Assembly (NCBI GenBank): GCA_027943335.1
Contig: BSBK01000520.1
Span: 250,501-314,500 of the forward strand
From: Chamaecyparis obtusa
Taxonomy: Eukaryota; Streptophyta; Pinopsida; Cupressales; Cupressaceae
Direction: 5' to 3'
Length of the DNA: 64,000 nucleotides
Positions 34,672 to 47,154 of this stretch are shown here, piece by piece (position 1 is the first letter of the stretch; every line of letters begins with the position of its first letter). Below the pieces are notes generated by a model that made no database searches, was not told the origin of the DNA, and saw only the letters and a program-made list of their open reading frames with translations. The position numbers and the translations under genes were made by a program.

Positions 34672-34956
34672 GACACTTGGGGTTATTTAAAAATGATTCT
34701 CCAGATCATGAAACAGGTATAATCCAAGTTGAATCCAACTCAAATTGTGAAATCCATGAATTGTCTTCAATCGGTCTATTCTTCCACTTTACCAGATATT
34801 CCATATATTTTTTTCCACTTGTACTTTCACCAATTCTTTTCTCCAAAATATGCTCAATTTCTTCTAACTATTTCTTAGGATAATCCATCAGTTCTATCAT
34901 TTCTTCATCAGGTTCATGATACTCATATAAATAAGCAATGTTAAATATCAGTGATA
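34672..34956 (-). pseudogene. Element F pol, extreme C-terminus
   Basis: Minus-strand I-F-N-I-A-Y-L-Y-E-Y-H-E-P-D-E-E-M matches the same place in element E (I-F-N-I-A-D-L-Y-A-Y-Y-E-P-D-E-E-M near 52010). It is the tail after the integrase C-terminal domain. It is cut off from the rest of pol by element C, which sits in the D-D-M-D/I-S codons. Stops follow. Confidence 0.7.
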
Positions 34957-35967
34957 TGTTAGAAATAGGGAATACTGAGAGGGGGGGTGAATCAATATTC
35001 TATAAACTTTTACTTTTTCCCAATTATGGATATAATAGATTATCTTAATGCATGCATAACACAGTAAAAAAAATGAGCTCATAACACATTATTTGTTCTC
35101 AAAGAAACCCTGGCCAAGGGAGAACCCTAGTGGGGATGGTACCCACAAAGATCCACTAATCAAAAGTATCATGTTAAGGATGTTGACCCCCCTAGGAGTA
35201 TATTACATGCATATAGTGTCTCAATCTTGATTAAGGGACTTTAGGCCTTGTTAGAAGTCTCAACCTTGCTAGGAGTTGGTAGTACAAAATAAGATTACTA
35301 GATGAGCCCACTGCCCAAAAAAGTAATATACAATGATTACTGAATACAAAATATGGTAAGGTACATAGCCTTATACTGCTTTCTTTCTTTCACAACTTCA
35401 CATCAATATCTCTTTGCTTATATATTCACTCTGTCATATGTGCATGCAATTACAATTACATCATTACATCTCTTTATACAAGTTATTAACACTAATAACT
35501 ATTACAGTCGGCTTGACATAAGCATTATACAAAAGATATATTTACTCAAGGGTTAAATTCTAGGATGTCATCCCTTTCTATTGTTAAGATATTATTTTGA
35601 TTAAACAAAATAATCCCTTAACTCTTTACCAATTCTATCTTCATATTTTTTTCCTATTGGCTTGACACTGTCTCTAGTAGAAATCTCATAACTTCTTCCA
35701 TACATTCCATACTGACTTGTACTCTCAGGTGAGTCTTCTATAGTCATCATAGTATCTATGTTCAAGTGTGCAAGCACTGAACTTACTCCAATCATCATCG
35801 CTAATCAAAACTATCTCTAGGTACACTGGAACAAACATTGTCTCATACTTAGACAATTTTGCTTTGCGCTCTATCATGCTTGCTCTTTGTCATGTGAAAT
35901 CTTCATGTAGATCATATGTTTCCATAATGACAAAATATAAGTATCTAACTCAGCCAAATTTCCAACA
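34957..35967 (-). repeat. Element C 3' LTR
   Basis: 1,011 bp; starts TGTTAGAAATAGGGAATACT with a GAGAGGGGGGGTGAATCA block, ends TTTCCAACA. Confidence 0.92.
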
Positions 35968-36174
35968 ATCTCCCCCTTTGTTATTGGTGGCAACATATGA
36001 GAAAATTGGCTAAGTCATAACACTTCAAAAACTCAAAAATGTGGCCATAACAAAAATATATATCTTCATTGTCCTTATGACTCCATATATCATAACCATA
36101 TCCTATAATCCCCCCTTAGAATATACATCCTTATCATATATATCAATTTTCTGCTATATATCTCTCCCCCTTTG
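35968..36174 (-). promoter_or_regulatory. Three polypurine tracts of element C
   Basis: Minus-strand AAAGGGGGAGAT at 35968-35979 abuts the LTR; AAGGGGGGAT at 36109-36118 and AAAGGGGGAGAGA at 36161-36173 follow. Same spacing class as the other three family members. Confidence 0.78.
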
Positions 36175-36239
36175 ACAGCAATGACAAAAATAGAGGTTGT
36201 CAAGACTATGTTCAATAAAAAATGTGTATATACCTAGAT

Positions 36240-39200
36240 TCAATATTGCAAAGCCGGTAGGCTTGCAACACAATCTAAAAAATGTATCTTGATGTTCTGT
36301 ATCTCCTTCTCCCATGCCTTCTTAATGGAATCAGCAACACTAAGTAGTGCACATAATCCATAAGATGCTATCTTAGAGGCTTGAAGGTTTTCAAAATTGA
36401 ACTTTTGAAAAGATCTCTTTGATGGAAGACATTCCTCTATCTTACCTTCAAAAATACTTAACTTAATTGAAATATGCTCTCTTAGAAGAGTGAATCTTTT
36501 CAATTTCCTATACTTGTCATCATGTAGAATCCTTATTTCTTCATTAATCTTGCAAATTTTCTTCTCAATGTCCAAAATCTTCACAATGGGGCTGGCAAGA
36601 AGATTTACCTCTATTTGAATCTCTGCTTCTTTTGCCTTGATCTTCTAAATTTATTCTGATGTAAGATTCTCAGATTTTGTACACTGAATGTACATAGTTC
36701 TACCTCTATCCAAGTTCCTTCTCAAGTATTTTATATAGATATCAAGACTGTTGATGTCATTCCTGATATTCAAACTTATGTCTAGAAGTAATTTGGCTTC
36801 ATAGGCTACTTGTGCCTTCACTTTAGCTATATCAAATAAGTTGGTAAACTCATCATCAAATATATTCATAACTTTCTTTGCTCTTTCAAGTGGGTCTGCC
36901 TCTTCTATCTATGTAGTCACAATACTTTGTAACTTTTTTGTTAATTCCTCTAGGGATCCTTCAAGGCTTTTTACCTTCTTATTCTTCCCAATTATCTTAT
37001 TCAGAGATGTGATCAATTCCATCTAATCATCATCATCAACTTCTTTCCCCAAGCTCTCAAATATAGATCCTATTTGAGATTTCTTAGCAGTCTCAGGTGT
37101 AAGACTAACTTCTTCTTGACTGGGGGCTACTACTTGCTTCTCTATTTCCTTTCCTTCTTCAATCCTTGAGTCTCTCTTCTCTTCTTCTTTAGCATTGTCC
37201 TACTCTTCAAAAGCTAAATTATCAACAATGTTCTCAAGATTCTTAAAAGGGTTATCATCACTATCTAAAGTTATCTTGGTTCCTTCCACATGCATTGACT
37301 CATCTTCAATGTTTATAGCTACTGGAGAGGGAATTCTCTAGTGTTCTACTTCCTTAACTTGCTTTGTCAGTCCTTCTGCACTAGATGTCATTACTTTGAC
37401 TATTGCTTTCTCTATTTCTTTGTTGATCTCTTCATAGTTTCCTCCCATAATCTGAATGGTTCTTTTCTTTGTTCTCAAATGGGTGTTCAGTTCTTTCACG
37501 ATCTCCTTAAAATCTTCTTCATCTTTAACATCACATAATTTTCTTACAAGATTTTCTCTAATTTTGATGTCTTCTTTTGTTGCCCTTTTCTTTCTATTCA
37601 CTAGCTTCTCATACAAATCATCAGGTATTTTGCCTTGAATTGTGTCAAACTTCTTATCAAACAATATCATGAGTCTCACAACTACATTTTCAAGGTTTAG
37701 TCTCTCTAATTAGTTGTAGAGTTCATAATACTTGTTCATTTTTGAAAAGTCTCCATCTTAAATGATCTGTTCATTCACTTTTTTTATCTTTGGCTTCCAT
37801 GTTTTCTTTTTCACTGGGGTCTCTTCATCATCTTTTATTTCTACAATTTTCCTCTGTACTGGTGGCACTAAAGTTTTCTTCCTTTTGCCTGGTCCAGTAG
37901 CAATCTGTTTCACTCTTTTACCTAGTGTAGAAGAGGATGATCTAGTGGATTTTATGACTTCTTGATCTTTCTCAGCTTCCTCCACTTTTACCTTAATTTG
38001 AATGCTTGCTGGAGGCTCTGCAACTGATGATAGAGGAGGAACAGACAAAACTTCCTTTTTTCCTATGTCTTTGATTGTTGCTGCTATCTACTTAGCTATC
38101 AAAAATTCTTATTTTCTCATCCTTGTGTCCTTCAATATTTTCTTTATTGTACTTTCTACTCTCTTCTTAGACTATTTCTCTTCCAAGATAGACTTTGTGG
38201 AGTTGAAGTTCTCCTCAAAAGTCCCAAATCTATTACTATGAATGTCCAATTTTCTCTTAAGAAATTTGTTCACATACTCTTCTGCTTCAGTCTCATAAAT
38301 TTCATAGCCAAGAGGGTCTATGAATTCTACTATAGTTTATAATACTTCAATGAATGTAAATTTAGTATCAACCATGAAACATATCTCATTCTTATATTTC
38401 TCAACTAAAGACTATGGGATCCTTGATCTGCTTTTCATCAAATTCTAAAATGTTTTGATTACCAACACTGCACTCTCATTGACTTTATCAATAAGATGTC
38501 TCATGTACACTTTTTTAATCCTTTTCATTGAGGTTTTACCATCATTCCAATCGTCACCAATAGTTTAAGGAAATATTCTTAACAAATGGAAAAATATATA
38601 AGTAATCAATGATGAGAATCTAAACAGAGAGTACTTAGTCTTCTTAATCTTCTCCAAATTCTCAAACAATTGTATTCTCAAAATTTCACACATGTCAACT
38701 TGAACTTTATCAACACACATTAAGTAGGCTACATGTACCATTCATGCTACCATGTCATCTTCTCTCGAGTTTGCACAAAACTTAGCTATAAGGATCTTGC
38801 ACAAATACCTAACATCATCTTGCTAATCACTATACCTCTACCATTGTAAGATGACTTAGTGGAATCTATTACTATTTTTCTCATGTTCTTATGATTCAAA
38901 GGTGTGACTCCAATTTTAGATAGACCAGTTACCTCATGAATTAGGTTAGATGTGATATCTATCACTCTATCATCTAATCAAAAGTTCCCATTGTGAATTC
39001 TGCTCAAGATTAGCTTAGTACATTCTTCATCATCAAATTCATACTGTAGAGAATAATTTATGATCTCATTATCTTTCAAGTGTTCAAACCCTACTTTCAA
39101 TGACATATCTTGATTGTAAATCTTTTCATACTCTTCAGTAAAGTCACTATCACTGAGGGTTTCAAGCTTGCATCCCAAGTAACTTCTAACATTTTCTAAG

Positions 39201-39325
39201 TGTAGAAATTTGTCTAGTATAGATGATAAAGCTAACTTATGGTCTTCCTCCAAGGGTTCTACTAGTTTCCTTTTGATCTTAGGTCTATTCTTATCCCTTA
39301 CATTATGAATCAATGAAACATCCAT
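36240..39325 (-). pseudogene. Element C ORF2 (decayed)
   Basis: Starts M-D-V-S-L-I-H-N-V-R-D-K-N-R-P at 39325, the same start as D. It continues in pieces (39325-38978, 38048-37758, 37679-37338, 36869-36651, 36584-36240) with one phase change after the first. A degenerate S-L-V-E-K-Y-K-N-E-I-C-F-M-V-D lies near 38400. The C-terminus S-I-K-K-A-W-E-K-E-I matches D. About 1,030 codons if undivided. Function unknown. Confidence 0.75.
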
Positions 39326-39758
39326 GAATTTAGCAAATTCCTTAACTGATTAATAGATCTGCTAAGTAAAATACCTCAATTCTGTGATTTAGGGCTGATG
39401 TAGATTCGGCATGAAAATATTTTACCAAATCCTTGCAAAACTACTCTTTGATCTCCTTAGCACTTGTATTCACCTTAATTATCAAATAATACTGATCATA
39501 ACCTTTTATCCTTTCAATCTCACATTAATTTGACATCGCATTCAATTCCTTTGCCGCTTCTTTTTGAAAAGTTGTTCCTGCTTACCTGCAAAACTTAAAA
39601 CTTCTTGTGATCTCGTACAACATAGTATTATCTTATGCACTCTTAACTATAACATCAATACATCATATACTACCTTGCATTAACTACACAAGACTCAATT
39701 CATGCTATACTAACTTCTATACTATCCTAAGTTCATATTCTACTATATTTTTCATGAA

Positions 39759-41043
39759 TTAAGTACTTTGAGATGGGTTAGGTAGAGATTCACTCTTACC
39801 ATTTGATACTTCACCTTTTTTATTACCTTCAGTGTTGAATGTGTCTCCTTGATTTGTGGCTTTGACAAAATTCACTTCTTTTGAATTACTACAGCATCCT
39901 TATTGACTGTTACTTCCATTTTCATTTCTCCTTGCATGACTTCTAGGGTTAGGGTTAGGATGAGGAATCCTATTATTCATTCTACAATACCTTGCTATAT
40001 GTCCAATCATGTTACATATATAAAAAACTATTCCTTTGTTTCCATATCTTGGTCCTGACTGGTTGATTTGTGCTCTGCAATTTCTGGCAATGTGTCCAAC
40101 TTTTTTGCATCTATATCATACTACTCCATTTCTTCTGTTCATATCTTTAGTAGGTCTCTTATCTACATAGTTAGTATTCCTAAACATTCTACTTCTATTA
40201 TTATTCTCAACAAATTTAGGTTTTCTACATTCAATAGCTCTATGTCCAAAACCATGACAATTATAACAATAACCATTAAGAGGTTTAAATTGATTACCTA
40301 TGCAATCTTTCTTCATATGACCAAAAGTATTACAAGCAAAGCATCTACCTTTAAATTCTCTTTGCATTCCTTTTAGGTCACTCCTCTTGCTTATGTGGTT
40401 CTTATTCTTTAGGTCCATCTTTAGATTTGTCAACTTCATCAGATTTCCTTTCATCTATACTTTCAAACATTTTTAGATCTAGTTCCTTGCTTTCATCATT
40501 TACTTTAGATGAGTTGAATCCAAGACTAGTTTTATCATAGAATAGTTTTTGATAAGACATTTGTTCATTAATCTTTTCACTAGTTGAATATAATCTCTCA
40601 AGTTGTTGCTTAGATTGAGTCACACCTTTCACAATTGTATTATATTTCTCAAGTTCAGCATACTGCAATTTGGTTTTCTCAAATTCAGATGTTACTTTAC
40701 CAAGTTTAGATTTTAGATCTTCATTCTCAAGCTTTAGGTTTTCATTCTCAGATTTTAGATTTGCTCCATTCTTGCTATTTCCATCTTTCAAACTTAACTT
40801 CAAATTTTCTATCTTCAATTCATGTTTAAGGATCTCATTTTCTTTTTCCAGGTTGTCATCACAATCTTCAATTTGAATTGTAGATTCTTTTTTTGATTTC
40901 AGATCTTCCACCTTGTTTTTTAGTTTCTCAATGAGGTTCTTTGCATCATCATATTTTCCTTTTAGAGTATCTCTTTCTTTAGTAAGCCTATCAATCTATT
41001 CAAGAGCTTCTTCAAGATTCTTTTGTAGCTGATTCATATCCAT
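39759..41043 (-). pseudogene. Element C ORF1: coiled coil plus CCHC knuckles
   Basis: M-D-M-N-Q-L-Q-K-N-L-E-E-A at 41043 lies 58 bases after the primer site and is the same start as D. A long K/E/L-rich coiled coil follows (40911-40480), then F-Y-D-K-T-S-L-G-F. Knuckles are C-F-A-C..H-M-K-K-D-C and C-Y-N-C..H-R-A-I-E-C, then a third whose first Cys is replaced by a stop and a decayed fourth. There is a frameshift near 40430. It ends at a TAA at 39759-39761. Confidence 0.78.
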
Positions 41044-41100
41044 AGAGATCTTACTCAAGCTAATAGGCTTTCCTTGAATGATTCTTTTTTGAGTAACTAA

Positions 41101-41113
41101 GCTCTGATACCAA
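41101..41113 (-). promoter_or_regulatory. Primer binding site (tRNA-iMet) of element C
   Basis: Minus-strand TTGGTATCAGAGC one base inside the 5' LTR; perfect match. Confidence 0.92.
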
Positions 41114-41114
41114 T

Positions 41115-42163
41115 TGTTAGAAATAGGGAATACTAAGAGGGGGGGTGAATCAGTATTCTACAAACTTTTACTTTTTCCCAATTATGAGTATAAAAAATTA
41201 TCTTAATGCATGCATAACACAGTAAAATAAAGAACATGCATAGCAATAAAACAAATGAAATCATAACACATTATTTGTTCTTGAGGAAACCCTGGCCAAG
41301 GGAAAACCCCAGTGGGGATGGTACCCACAAAGATCCACTAATCAAAAGTATCATGTTAAGGATGTTGACCCTGTTAGGAGCCTATTACATGCATATAGTG
41401 TATTGGTCTTGATTAAGGGACTTTAGAACTTGTTTGAAGCCTCAACCCTGCTAGGAGTTGGTAGTACAAAATAAGATTACTAGATGATTCCATTGCTTAA
41501 ACAAGTAATATACAATGATTACTGAATACAAAATATGGTAAGGTACATAACCTTATACTACTTTCTTGCTTTCACAACTTTGCATCAATATCTCTTCTCT
41601 TATAGATTTGCTATATCATCTATATGTATGTCATATGTGCATGTAATTAAAATTACATCATTACATCTCTTTATATAAGTTATTAACACTAATAACTGTT
41701 ACAGTCAGCTAGACATAAGAATTATATAAAATATATCTTTACTCAAGGGTTAACATCTAGGATTTCATCCCTTTATATTGTTAAGATATTATTTTGATTA
41801 AACAAAATAATTCCTTAACTCTTTACCAATTTTGTCTTCATATTCTGTCTTGTCAGCTTGACACTGTCTCTAGTAGAACTATCATAACTTCTTCCGTACA
41901 TGTTGTAATGACTTGCACTCTTAGGTGGGTCTTCTATAGTCATCATAGTATCTATTTTCAAGTGTGCAAGCACTAAACTTACTCCAATCATCATCGCTAA
42001 TCAAAACTATCTTCATGTACACTAAAACAAACATTGTCTCATACTTAGACAATTTTGCTTTTCCCTTTGTCATACTTGCTCTTTGTCATGTGTGATCTTC
42101 ATGTAGATCATATGTTTCCATAATGACAACATCTAAGTATTAGACCCAGATAAATTGCCAACA
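41115..42163 (-). repeat. Element C 5' LTR
   Basis: 1,049 bp; same ends as the 3' copy, with an extra stretch near 41227-41262 ('ataaagaacatgcatagc..') absent from the other LTR but resembling the D LTRs, so the 3' copy probably lost it. Confidence 0.92.
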
Positions 42164-42168
42164 TGATA

Positions 42169-43495
42169 TATCCATGTCATCAGGTAACTCAATCTCATAT
42201 GCATTTCCACTGTCAAATTTTCTCAAAATCTTGCAAGGGCCAAAATTCTTCATTTTTAGCTTCCCACATGTTCAAACAAGAAATATACCTTTCTTTAAAT
42301 GAACCATTACTTCAACATTGACTGCAAAAGTCTTATGTCTTCTTGATCTATCAACTCTATCTTTGTCTTTCTGATTACTTTTCTCCAGCTTATATTTCAC
42401 ATCTTCATGCAATGTCTTCATGTACTTAGCAAATTTTACTTCTTCAGCACTTCTCTATCTTTCATTAGCAATATCCCTCAAATCTGATATACCTCTAGGT
42501 TGTATGCCATTTACAATCTCAAAAGGTGTTTTTCTAGTACTCCTATTTACTAAATTATTGTATGCAAACTCTACTTGTGCCAACAAAGAATCCCATTTAC
42601 TTGGTGTGTCTCCAACTAAACATCTCAAAAGATTTTCCGAACTTCTATTGAAAACTTTTGTCTATCCATTGGTTTGTGGGTGAAATGTAGAACTATATTT
42701 AAACTTGGTGCCAAACTTTCTCCAAAAGGTCTTCCAAAAGTATCCAAAAAATTTAATGTCTCGGTCAGAGATAATACTCCCTAGTAATCCATATAATCTA
42801 ATAATTTCCTTAAATAAAAGATCTACTATATGTACTTCATTTGATGTCTTTCTACAAGGTACAAAATGTGCCATTTTAGAAAATCTATCCACAACAAAAA
42901 GTTATAGAATCATTACCTCTTACTATCTTCGATAAGCCAAGAACAGAATCTATATTGATGTCAATCCAAGGTTTCTCGGGACCAAAAATCAGTGTATACA
43001 ATCCAGTATTTTGACTTACTCCTTTTGCAACTTGACAAATTCCACAACTTTTCACAAATTTATGAACATATTTATACAACTGTGGCCAAAATTATTTCTC
43101 CTTAAGCAAATTCAATGTTTTATCAACACCAACATGTCTAGCCAAACTACTACTATGTTTCTCCTTTATCAAATTAGTTCTCATTTCTCCTCTTGGTATA
43201 CACAACTGAATACCTTTAAACAACATACCTTCTTGAATAAAATATTATTCCCATTTAGTACTCAGTTGATCTTGAATAGGTACTCTATGCTTTCTCCACG
43301 GCTTAGAAAAATCAAGATCAAATTCATAAGAATCTCTCATATCATCAAAGCCAAGAACTTCAATTTTCATCTTGGTCATCAAAGATCTCTTCTACTCAAT
43401 GCATCAACAACTCGGTTAGTGACTCCACTCCTATTCTTTATCATAAACGTATAACTTTGCAAATACTCAACCTATTTCATATGTCTCTGATTCAA
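42169..43495 (-). pseudogene. Element F integrase (Ty3/gypsy)
   Basis: Minus strand, N to C: H-S-S-S-L-A..K-T-L-N-L-L-K-E-K near 43100-43180 and S-C-G-I-C-Q-V-A-K-G near 43030 form the HHCC zinc domain. D-I-N-I-D-S-V-L-G-L holds the first catalytic Asp. D-R-F-S-K-M-A-H-F-V-P-C and I-I-S-D-R-D-I-K-F (second Asp) follow, then F-H-P-Q-T-N-G. The C-terminal domain decays towards 42169. Stops and a frameshift near 42890 split it. Confidence 0.85.
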
Positions 43496-43501
43496 CTTAT
43501 T

Positions 43502-43864
43502 CTAACTACCCAAATATTGTAAAGCCTTATGATGGGTATACAACACAAATTCACTCGATGTCAAATCATGTCTCCATTTCTTCAATGCTTGAACAATAGC
43601 ATAGAATTCTTGATCATACATAAAATATTTCCTTTTTGCATCATTCAAATTTTCACTAAAGAAAGAAACATGTTTACCTTCTTGACTCAACACAAGTCCT
43701 ATTACACTTCCACTTGCATCACAATCTAATTGAAATACCTTATTAAAATTAGGTAATGCCAAAATAGGCAATTCAACAACCTTTTGCTTCAGAGTCTCAA
43801 AACTTTTATTAGCTCCATGTGTCCACTTGAATTCTCTTTCATGTCCTCTTATAGTCTCAGTCAT
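43502..43864 (-). pseudogene. Element F RNase H (Ty3/gypsy)
   Basis: 120 codons: F-K-W-T..F-E-T-L-K, then L-D-C-D-A-S-G-S-V-I-G-L-V-L-S-Q (the catalytic D-A-S motif), then D-Q-E-F-Y-A-I-V-Q-A-L-K-K-W-R-H and T-H-H-K-A-L-Q-Y-L. This is the RT-linked RNase H fold of gypsy pol, which removes the RNA strand. T-H-H replaces the usual T-D-H, so a catalytic Asp is lost. Confidence 0.85.
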
Positions 43865-43914
43865 AGCATTACATATTGAACTGAAATTCCTAATAAACTT
43901 TTGGTAAAACTTTC

Positions 43915-44899
43915 CTAACCATGAAATGATCTTACCTCACTAGCATTCTTAGGTTTAGTCCAATGCAAAATAGCTTTGACTTTTTCAAGATCCATTTTCA
44001 AACTATCAGTTGAAATCACAAATCTCAAATACACAATCTCCTCTTTCATGAATGAACACTTTTCCATATTTCTCAGCAAATTTTCTTCTTTCAACCTTTG
44101 TAATACTTGTTTAACATGCAACAAATGTTCTTCTCTAGTCTTATTGAATATCAGAATATTATCAAGGTATACAATCACAAACTTACCCAAGAATTTCTTA
44201 AAAACTTTATTATTCAACCTCATTAAGTACTTGGTGCATTAGTTAAACCAAAAGGCATAACCAACCACTCATACAAACCTTATTTGTCTTGAAAGAAGTC
44301 TTCCACTCATTACCTTCTCTCATTCTAATATGATGATACCCACTTTTCAAATCAATTTTGGTAAAATACTTTTCTCTAGTCAAACTGTCCATTATGTCAT
44401 CCATTCTTAGTATAGGAAACCTATATTTCACTATTATCTTGTTAATTGCTCTAGAATCAATGCACATTCACCATTCTCCATTCTTCTTAGGTTCCAATAC
44501 AATAGGTACTACACAAGGACTCAAAATTTTTCTGATCAAACCTTTTTGCAACAATTCTTGAATCTATCAATTCAATTCTTGATTCTCGATAGGTGTCAAT
44601 TGATGTGGTGCTTTATTCAGTAAACTAGCTCTAGGGATTAGATCTATGCAATGATCAATTCTTCTCTTCAGTGGAAAACCATCAGGTACATTATCAAAAA
44701 TAATTTCAATGTATTTGGTGAGTAACTTATGAATCTCCTTAGGGACACTATCCTCTATTTTCTTACTTAGTTTGTTAGGAATCGCAACAAAACATACATC
44801 ATTCTTCTTCAAATCCTTAACAAACTTTCTTTCTTCCATCAAAAAAACTTTAACAGATGTGAAAACATTACTAACAAGTTCTTCAATTAAAGGTAACAA
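43915..44899 (-). pseudogene. Element F reverse transcriptase (Ty3/gypsy)
   Basis: The linker F-D-N-V-P-D-G-F-P-L-K-R (44899-44567) precedes the RT palm. [29 protein letters not shown] and V-Y-L-D-N-I-L-I-F are clear. The active site is YLDN instead of YLDD. A frameshift near 44240 (between F-K-T-N-K and M-R-L-N-N) splits fingers from palm. Confidence 0.88.
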
Positions 44900-44902
44900 G
44901 AT

Positions 44903-45216
44903 TTATCTTCTTCCATAAGCCCAAATTGTATATTTATGCAATCTTCCATCATATATAGCATATCTATCATATTGCCAAGGTCTACCCAAGAAAATATGAC
45001 AAAAATACATAGGAATGATATCACATAAAACCTTATCATAGTAATTTCCAATTTTCAAATTCACATAACATTGTTCAATTACCAAGAGTGTCTATGCATC
45101 TTTGATCCATGAAATCTGATAGGCCTTCAGATGTTCCAACCTTTTCAACTGCAACTTTGTGTCCATTTCCTGAGATGCCAAATTCTCCAAGCTACCACTA
45201 TTAATGATTACCTTCC
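44903..45216 (-). pseudogene. Element F protease region
   Basis: Minus-strand V-I-I-N-S-G-S-L-E-N-L at about 45216 stands at the aspartic protease active site, with Asn for the catalytic Asp. Then I-S-W-I-K and V-L-C-D-I-I-P-M..C-H-I-F-L-G-R-P-W-Q-Y-D-R, the conserved C-terminal half of gypsy proteases. A stop interrupts W-I-K-D-A-*-T-L. Confidence 0.75.
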
Positions 45217-45399
45217 AAACTTAATCAGAAACTCTACATCTGGTCTTGAACAAAATTTTACTTACCGGATCTTCCTTATTACTTTCACTCCAAAGTTATC
45301 TCCTTACCATCAAGTTATGTTCCTTCTTAGGTTCATTCAGTGACTCTTCTTGTACCAAAGAATTTCTAATATTACCAACCTTCTTACTTTCATGTGTAC

Positions 45400-46365
45400 A
45401 CTCAAATGATCTATGTCCTTCCCCACAATTATAAGAAGTTCCTCAGAAACCACCTCTATTATAACCACCTTGGTAGTTACTGCCTTAGTCTATAGATGAA
45501 CTTTCACCCTTCCACTCGGTCTTGTCTTTATCTAGAATTGTATTTTCAAGTTTAGATCTACTATTTTCACAATGATATCTACCTCTTCCTCTAGGAAATC
45601 TACCACCTCTACCTCTTTGTCTTTCCTCATGTCTCTTGTTCAATTTCTCCTTAGCTTTCAATGCAAATTGATAAGCCTCTTCAATGTTCTCCAATTTGAC
45701 CAAACTGATTTCTTCTTGGATGGAAACTCTCAAACCATTCAAGTATCTAGAAATTCTTTCCATGTCATCTTCATCATGTCTAGATATAATATCTAATATA
45801 TATAATTCCTTAATATATTCTTTTACCGAGCTATCTTTCTACCTCAAACTTTGCATTCACCTAACTAGGTTAATCTGATAATCACAAGGTAAGAACTTTC
45901 CTTTCAATTTATTCACCATTTCATTCCATACCTTAATTTTGTCTTTCCCTTTCCTCTTTCTCTCTAACTATAGGTGTTCCCACTATAAGGATGCACGACT
46001 CTTCAACTTTGTGCTTTCAATTTTTACCTTCTTTTCCTCAAGTACATTTTCATATTCAAAGTACTTTTCCATCTCGGTGATCCAGTCCACTAATTCATCA
46101 GAATCCAATTTTCCACTATACTTAGGAGGATTTTAAAGTGTGTTGTAGACTTTAGATTTTTGAAAGCCTTCAACAATATTTCCTCACCTTGATCCATCAC
46201 TGGTGTAGGTTCTACATCACCTTTTTCTTCCTTAATTTCATCATCACTAACATTTTCAAGATGTCTTCCTCTTCTCTGGGCTATTTCAATAGCTTCTAAT
46301 CTAGTAGCAAGTTGTCTCAACATGTTTTCCTATCTTGTATTTTCATCTCACCTCCCACAAACCAT
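45400..46365 (-). pseudogene. Element F gag
   Basis: Starts near 46365 (Met, same place as E). 46323-46090 has R-R-G-R-H-L-E-N-V-S-D-D and T-P-V-M-D-Q-G-E-E. 45763-45485 has R-Y-L-N-G-L-R..I-Q-E-E-I, the end of the Retrotrans_gag domain, then an Arg/Gly-rich tail. S-Y-N-C-G-E-G-H-R-S-F-E-C at about 45405-45445 is a single CCHC knuckle whose first Cys is Ser. Several stops. Confidence 0.78.
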
Positions 46366-46487
46366 CTTGAAACCCTTTGCAATTGCAGGTCAGATCACAA
46401 TCAGCTACCCCACAACAAATCAACTAGGTTTTGACAAGAATGAACCCTCAAACCTAGATTCATAAACCTAGATCAAGATCTCACCTC

Positions 46488-46499
46488 ACTTTGATACCA
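46488..46499 (-). promoter_or_regulatory. Primer binding site of element F
   Basis: Minus-strand TGGTATCAAAGT two bases from the LTR; matches the initiator-Met primer site for its first eight bases. Confidence 0.75.
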
Positions 46500-46501
46500 C
46501 A

Positions 46502-47154
46502 TGATGCAAGGGAGGATGAGGAGAGGGGCCAAAGGCACACCTAACTAGATCCACCTTGCAAAGATCACACAAAGAAGAAACAACACAACAAGTGAGAGAG
46601 AGAATGCAGAAAATGTCATATATTATCTTCAATTTGGTTCATATATGTTGGGTTGTAAGGCCTTCCCATTTTAGGAAAAAGATTACAATTAATTACAAAA
46701 GTCCTCCAACATGTGATGATCTTCCAACAATATCTAATTTTCTATTTTCTATCTTCTAACTGAATTGACTCTCTAAACTCTAACCAAACAACTACATTTA
46801 TACAAGAGGCTACCAAACCAAGTCAACCTTCAGATCCACCATGAATGGAAGGAATGACAAGATCTAGGTCCACACGCTTCCCAATAACAGATACCAACAT
46901 TAAATCTATGACCAAATATAAATGTAAGAGCTGACCTTAACATAAATCCAAAATAAACAACTTGGTAAGAAAGGAAACTGAGTGCTAGATAAGCATCACC
47001 GAGTGCCAAAGTGATAACTAACCAACACTGGTAAATAAGGGAACCAAGCAACACTAAACCAACTCGGTCAAAGAAGGAATCGAGCAACATAGAAAACTTC
47101 AAAAAAAAAAATTGTGACACAGGATTGCCAAGGACTTGAGATGCTCCTACATCA
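46502..47154 (-). repeat. Element F 5' LTR
   Basis: 653 bp, TGATGCAAGGGAGGATGAGG to GCTCCTACATCA, so the terminal inverted repeat is TGATG/CATCA. Confidence 0.9.

Larger units (their letters stand above)
34957..42163 (-). mobile_element. Element C: non-autonomous Sirevirus-like LTR retrotransposon
   Basis: LTRs 34957-35967 and 41115-42163 begin TGTTAGAAATAGGG and end CCAACA. TGATA at 34952-34956 and 42164-42168 is a perfect TSD inside the pol of F. Same order as A and D on the minus strand, with no pol. LTRs and coding regions are closest to those of D; stops and frame changes are more numerous than in A. Confidence 0.92.
33998..47154 (-). mobile_element. Element F: Ty3/gypsy LTR retrotransposon (contains C)
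   Basis: LTRs 33998-34671 and 46502-47154 begin TGATGCAAGG and end CTACATTA or CTACATCA. TCTTA at 33993-33997 and 47155-47159 is the TSD, cutting a zinc knuckle of G's ORF1. Minus-strand order is gag, protease, RT, RNase H, integrase, the Ty3/gypsy order. All frames are broken, and the LTRs differ visibly (roughly one base in ten over the first 150, mostly transitions), so it is old. The element without C is about 5.9 kb. Confidence 0.9.
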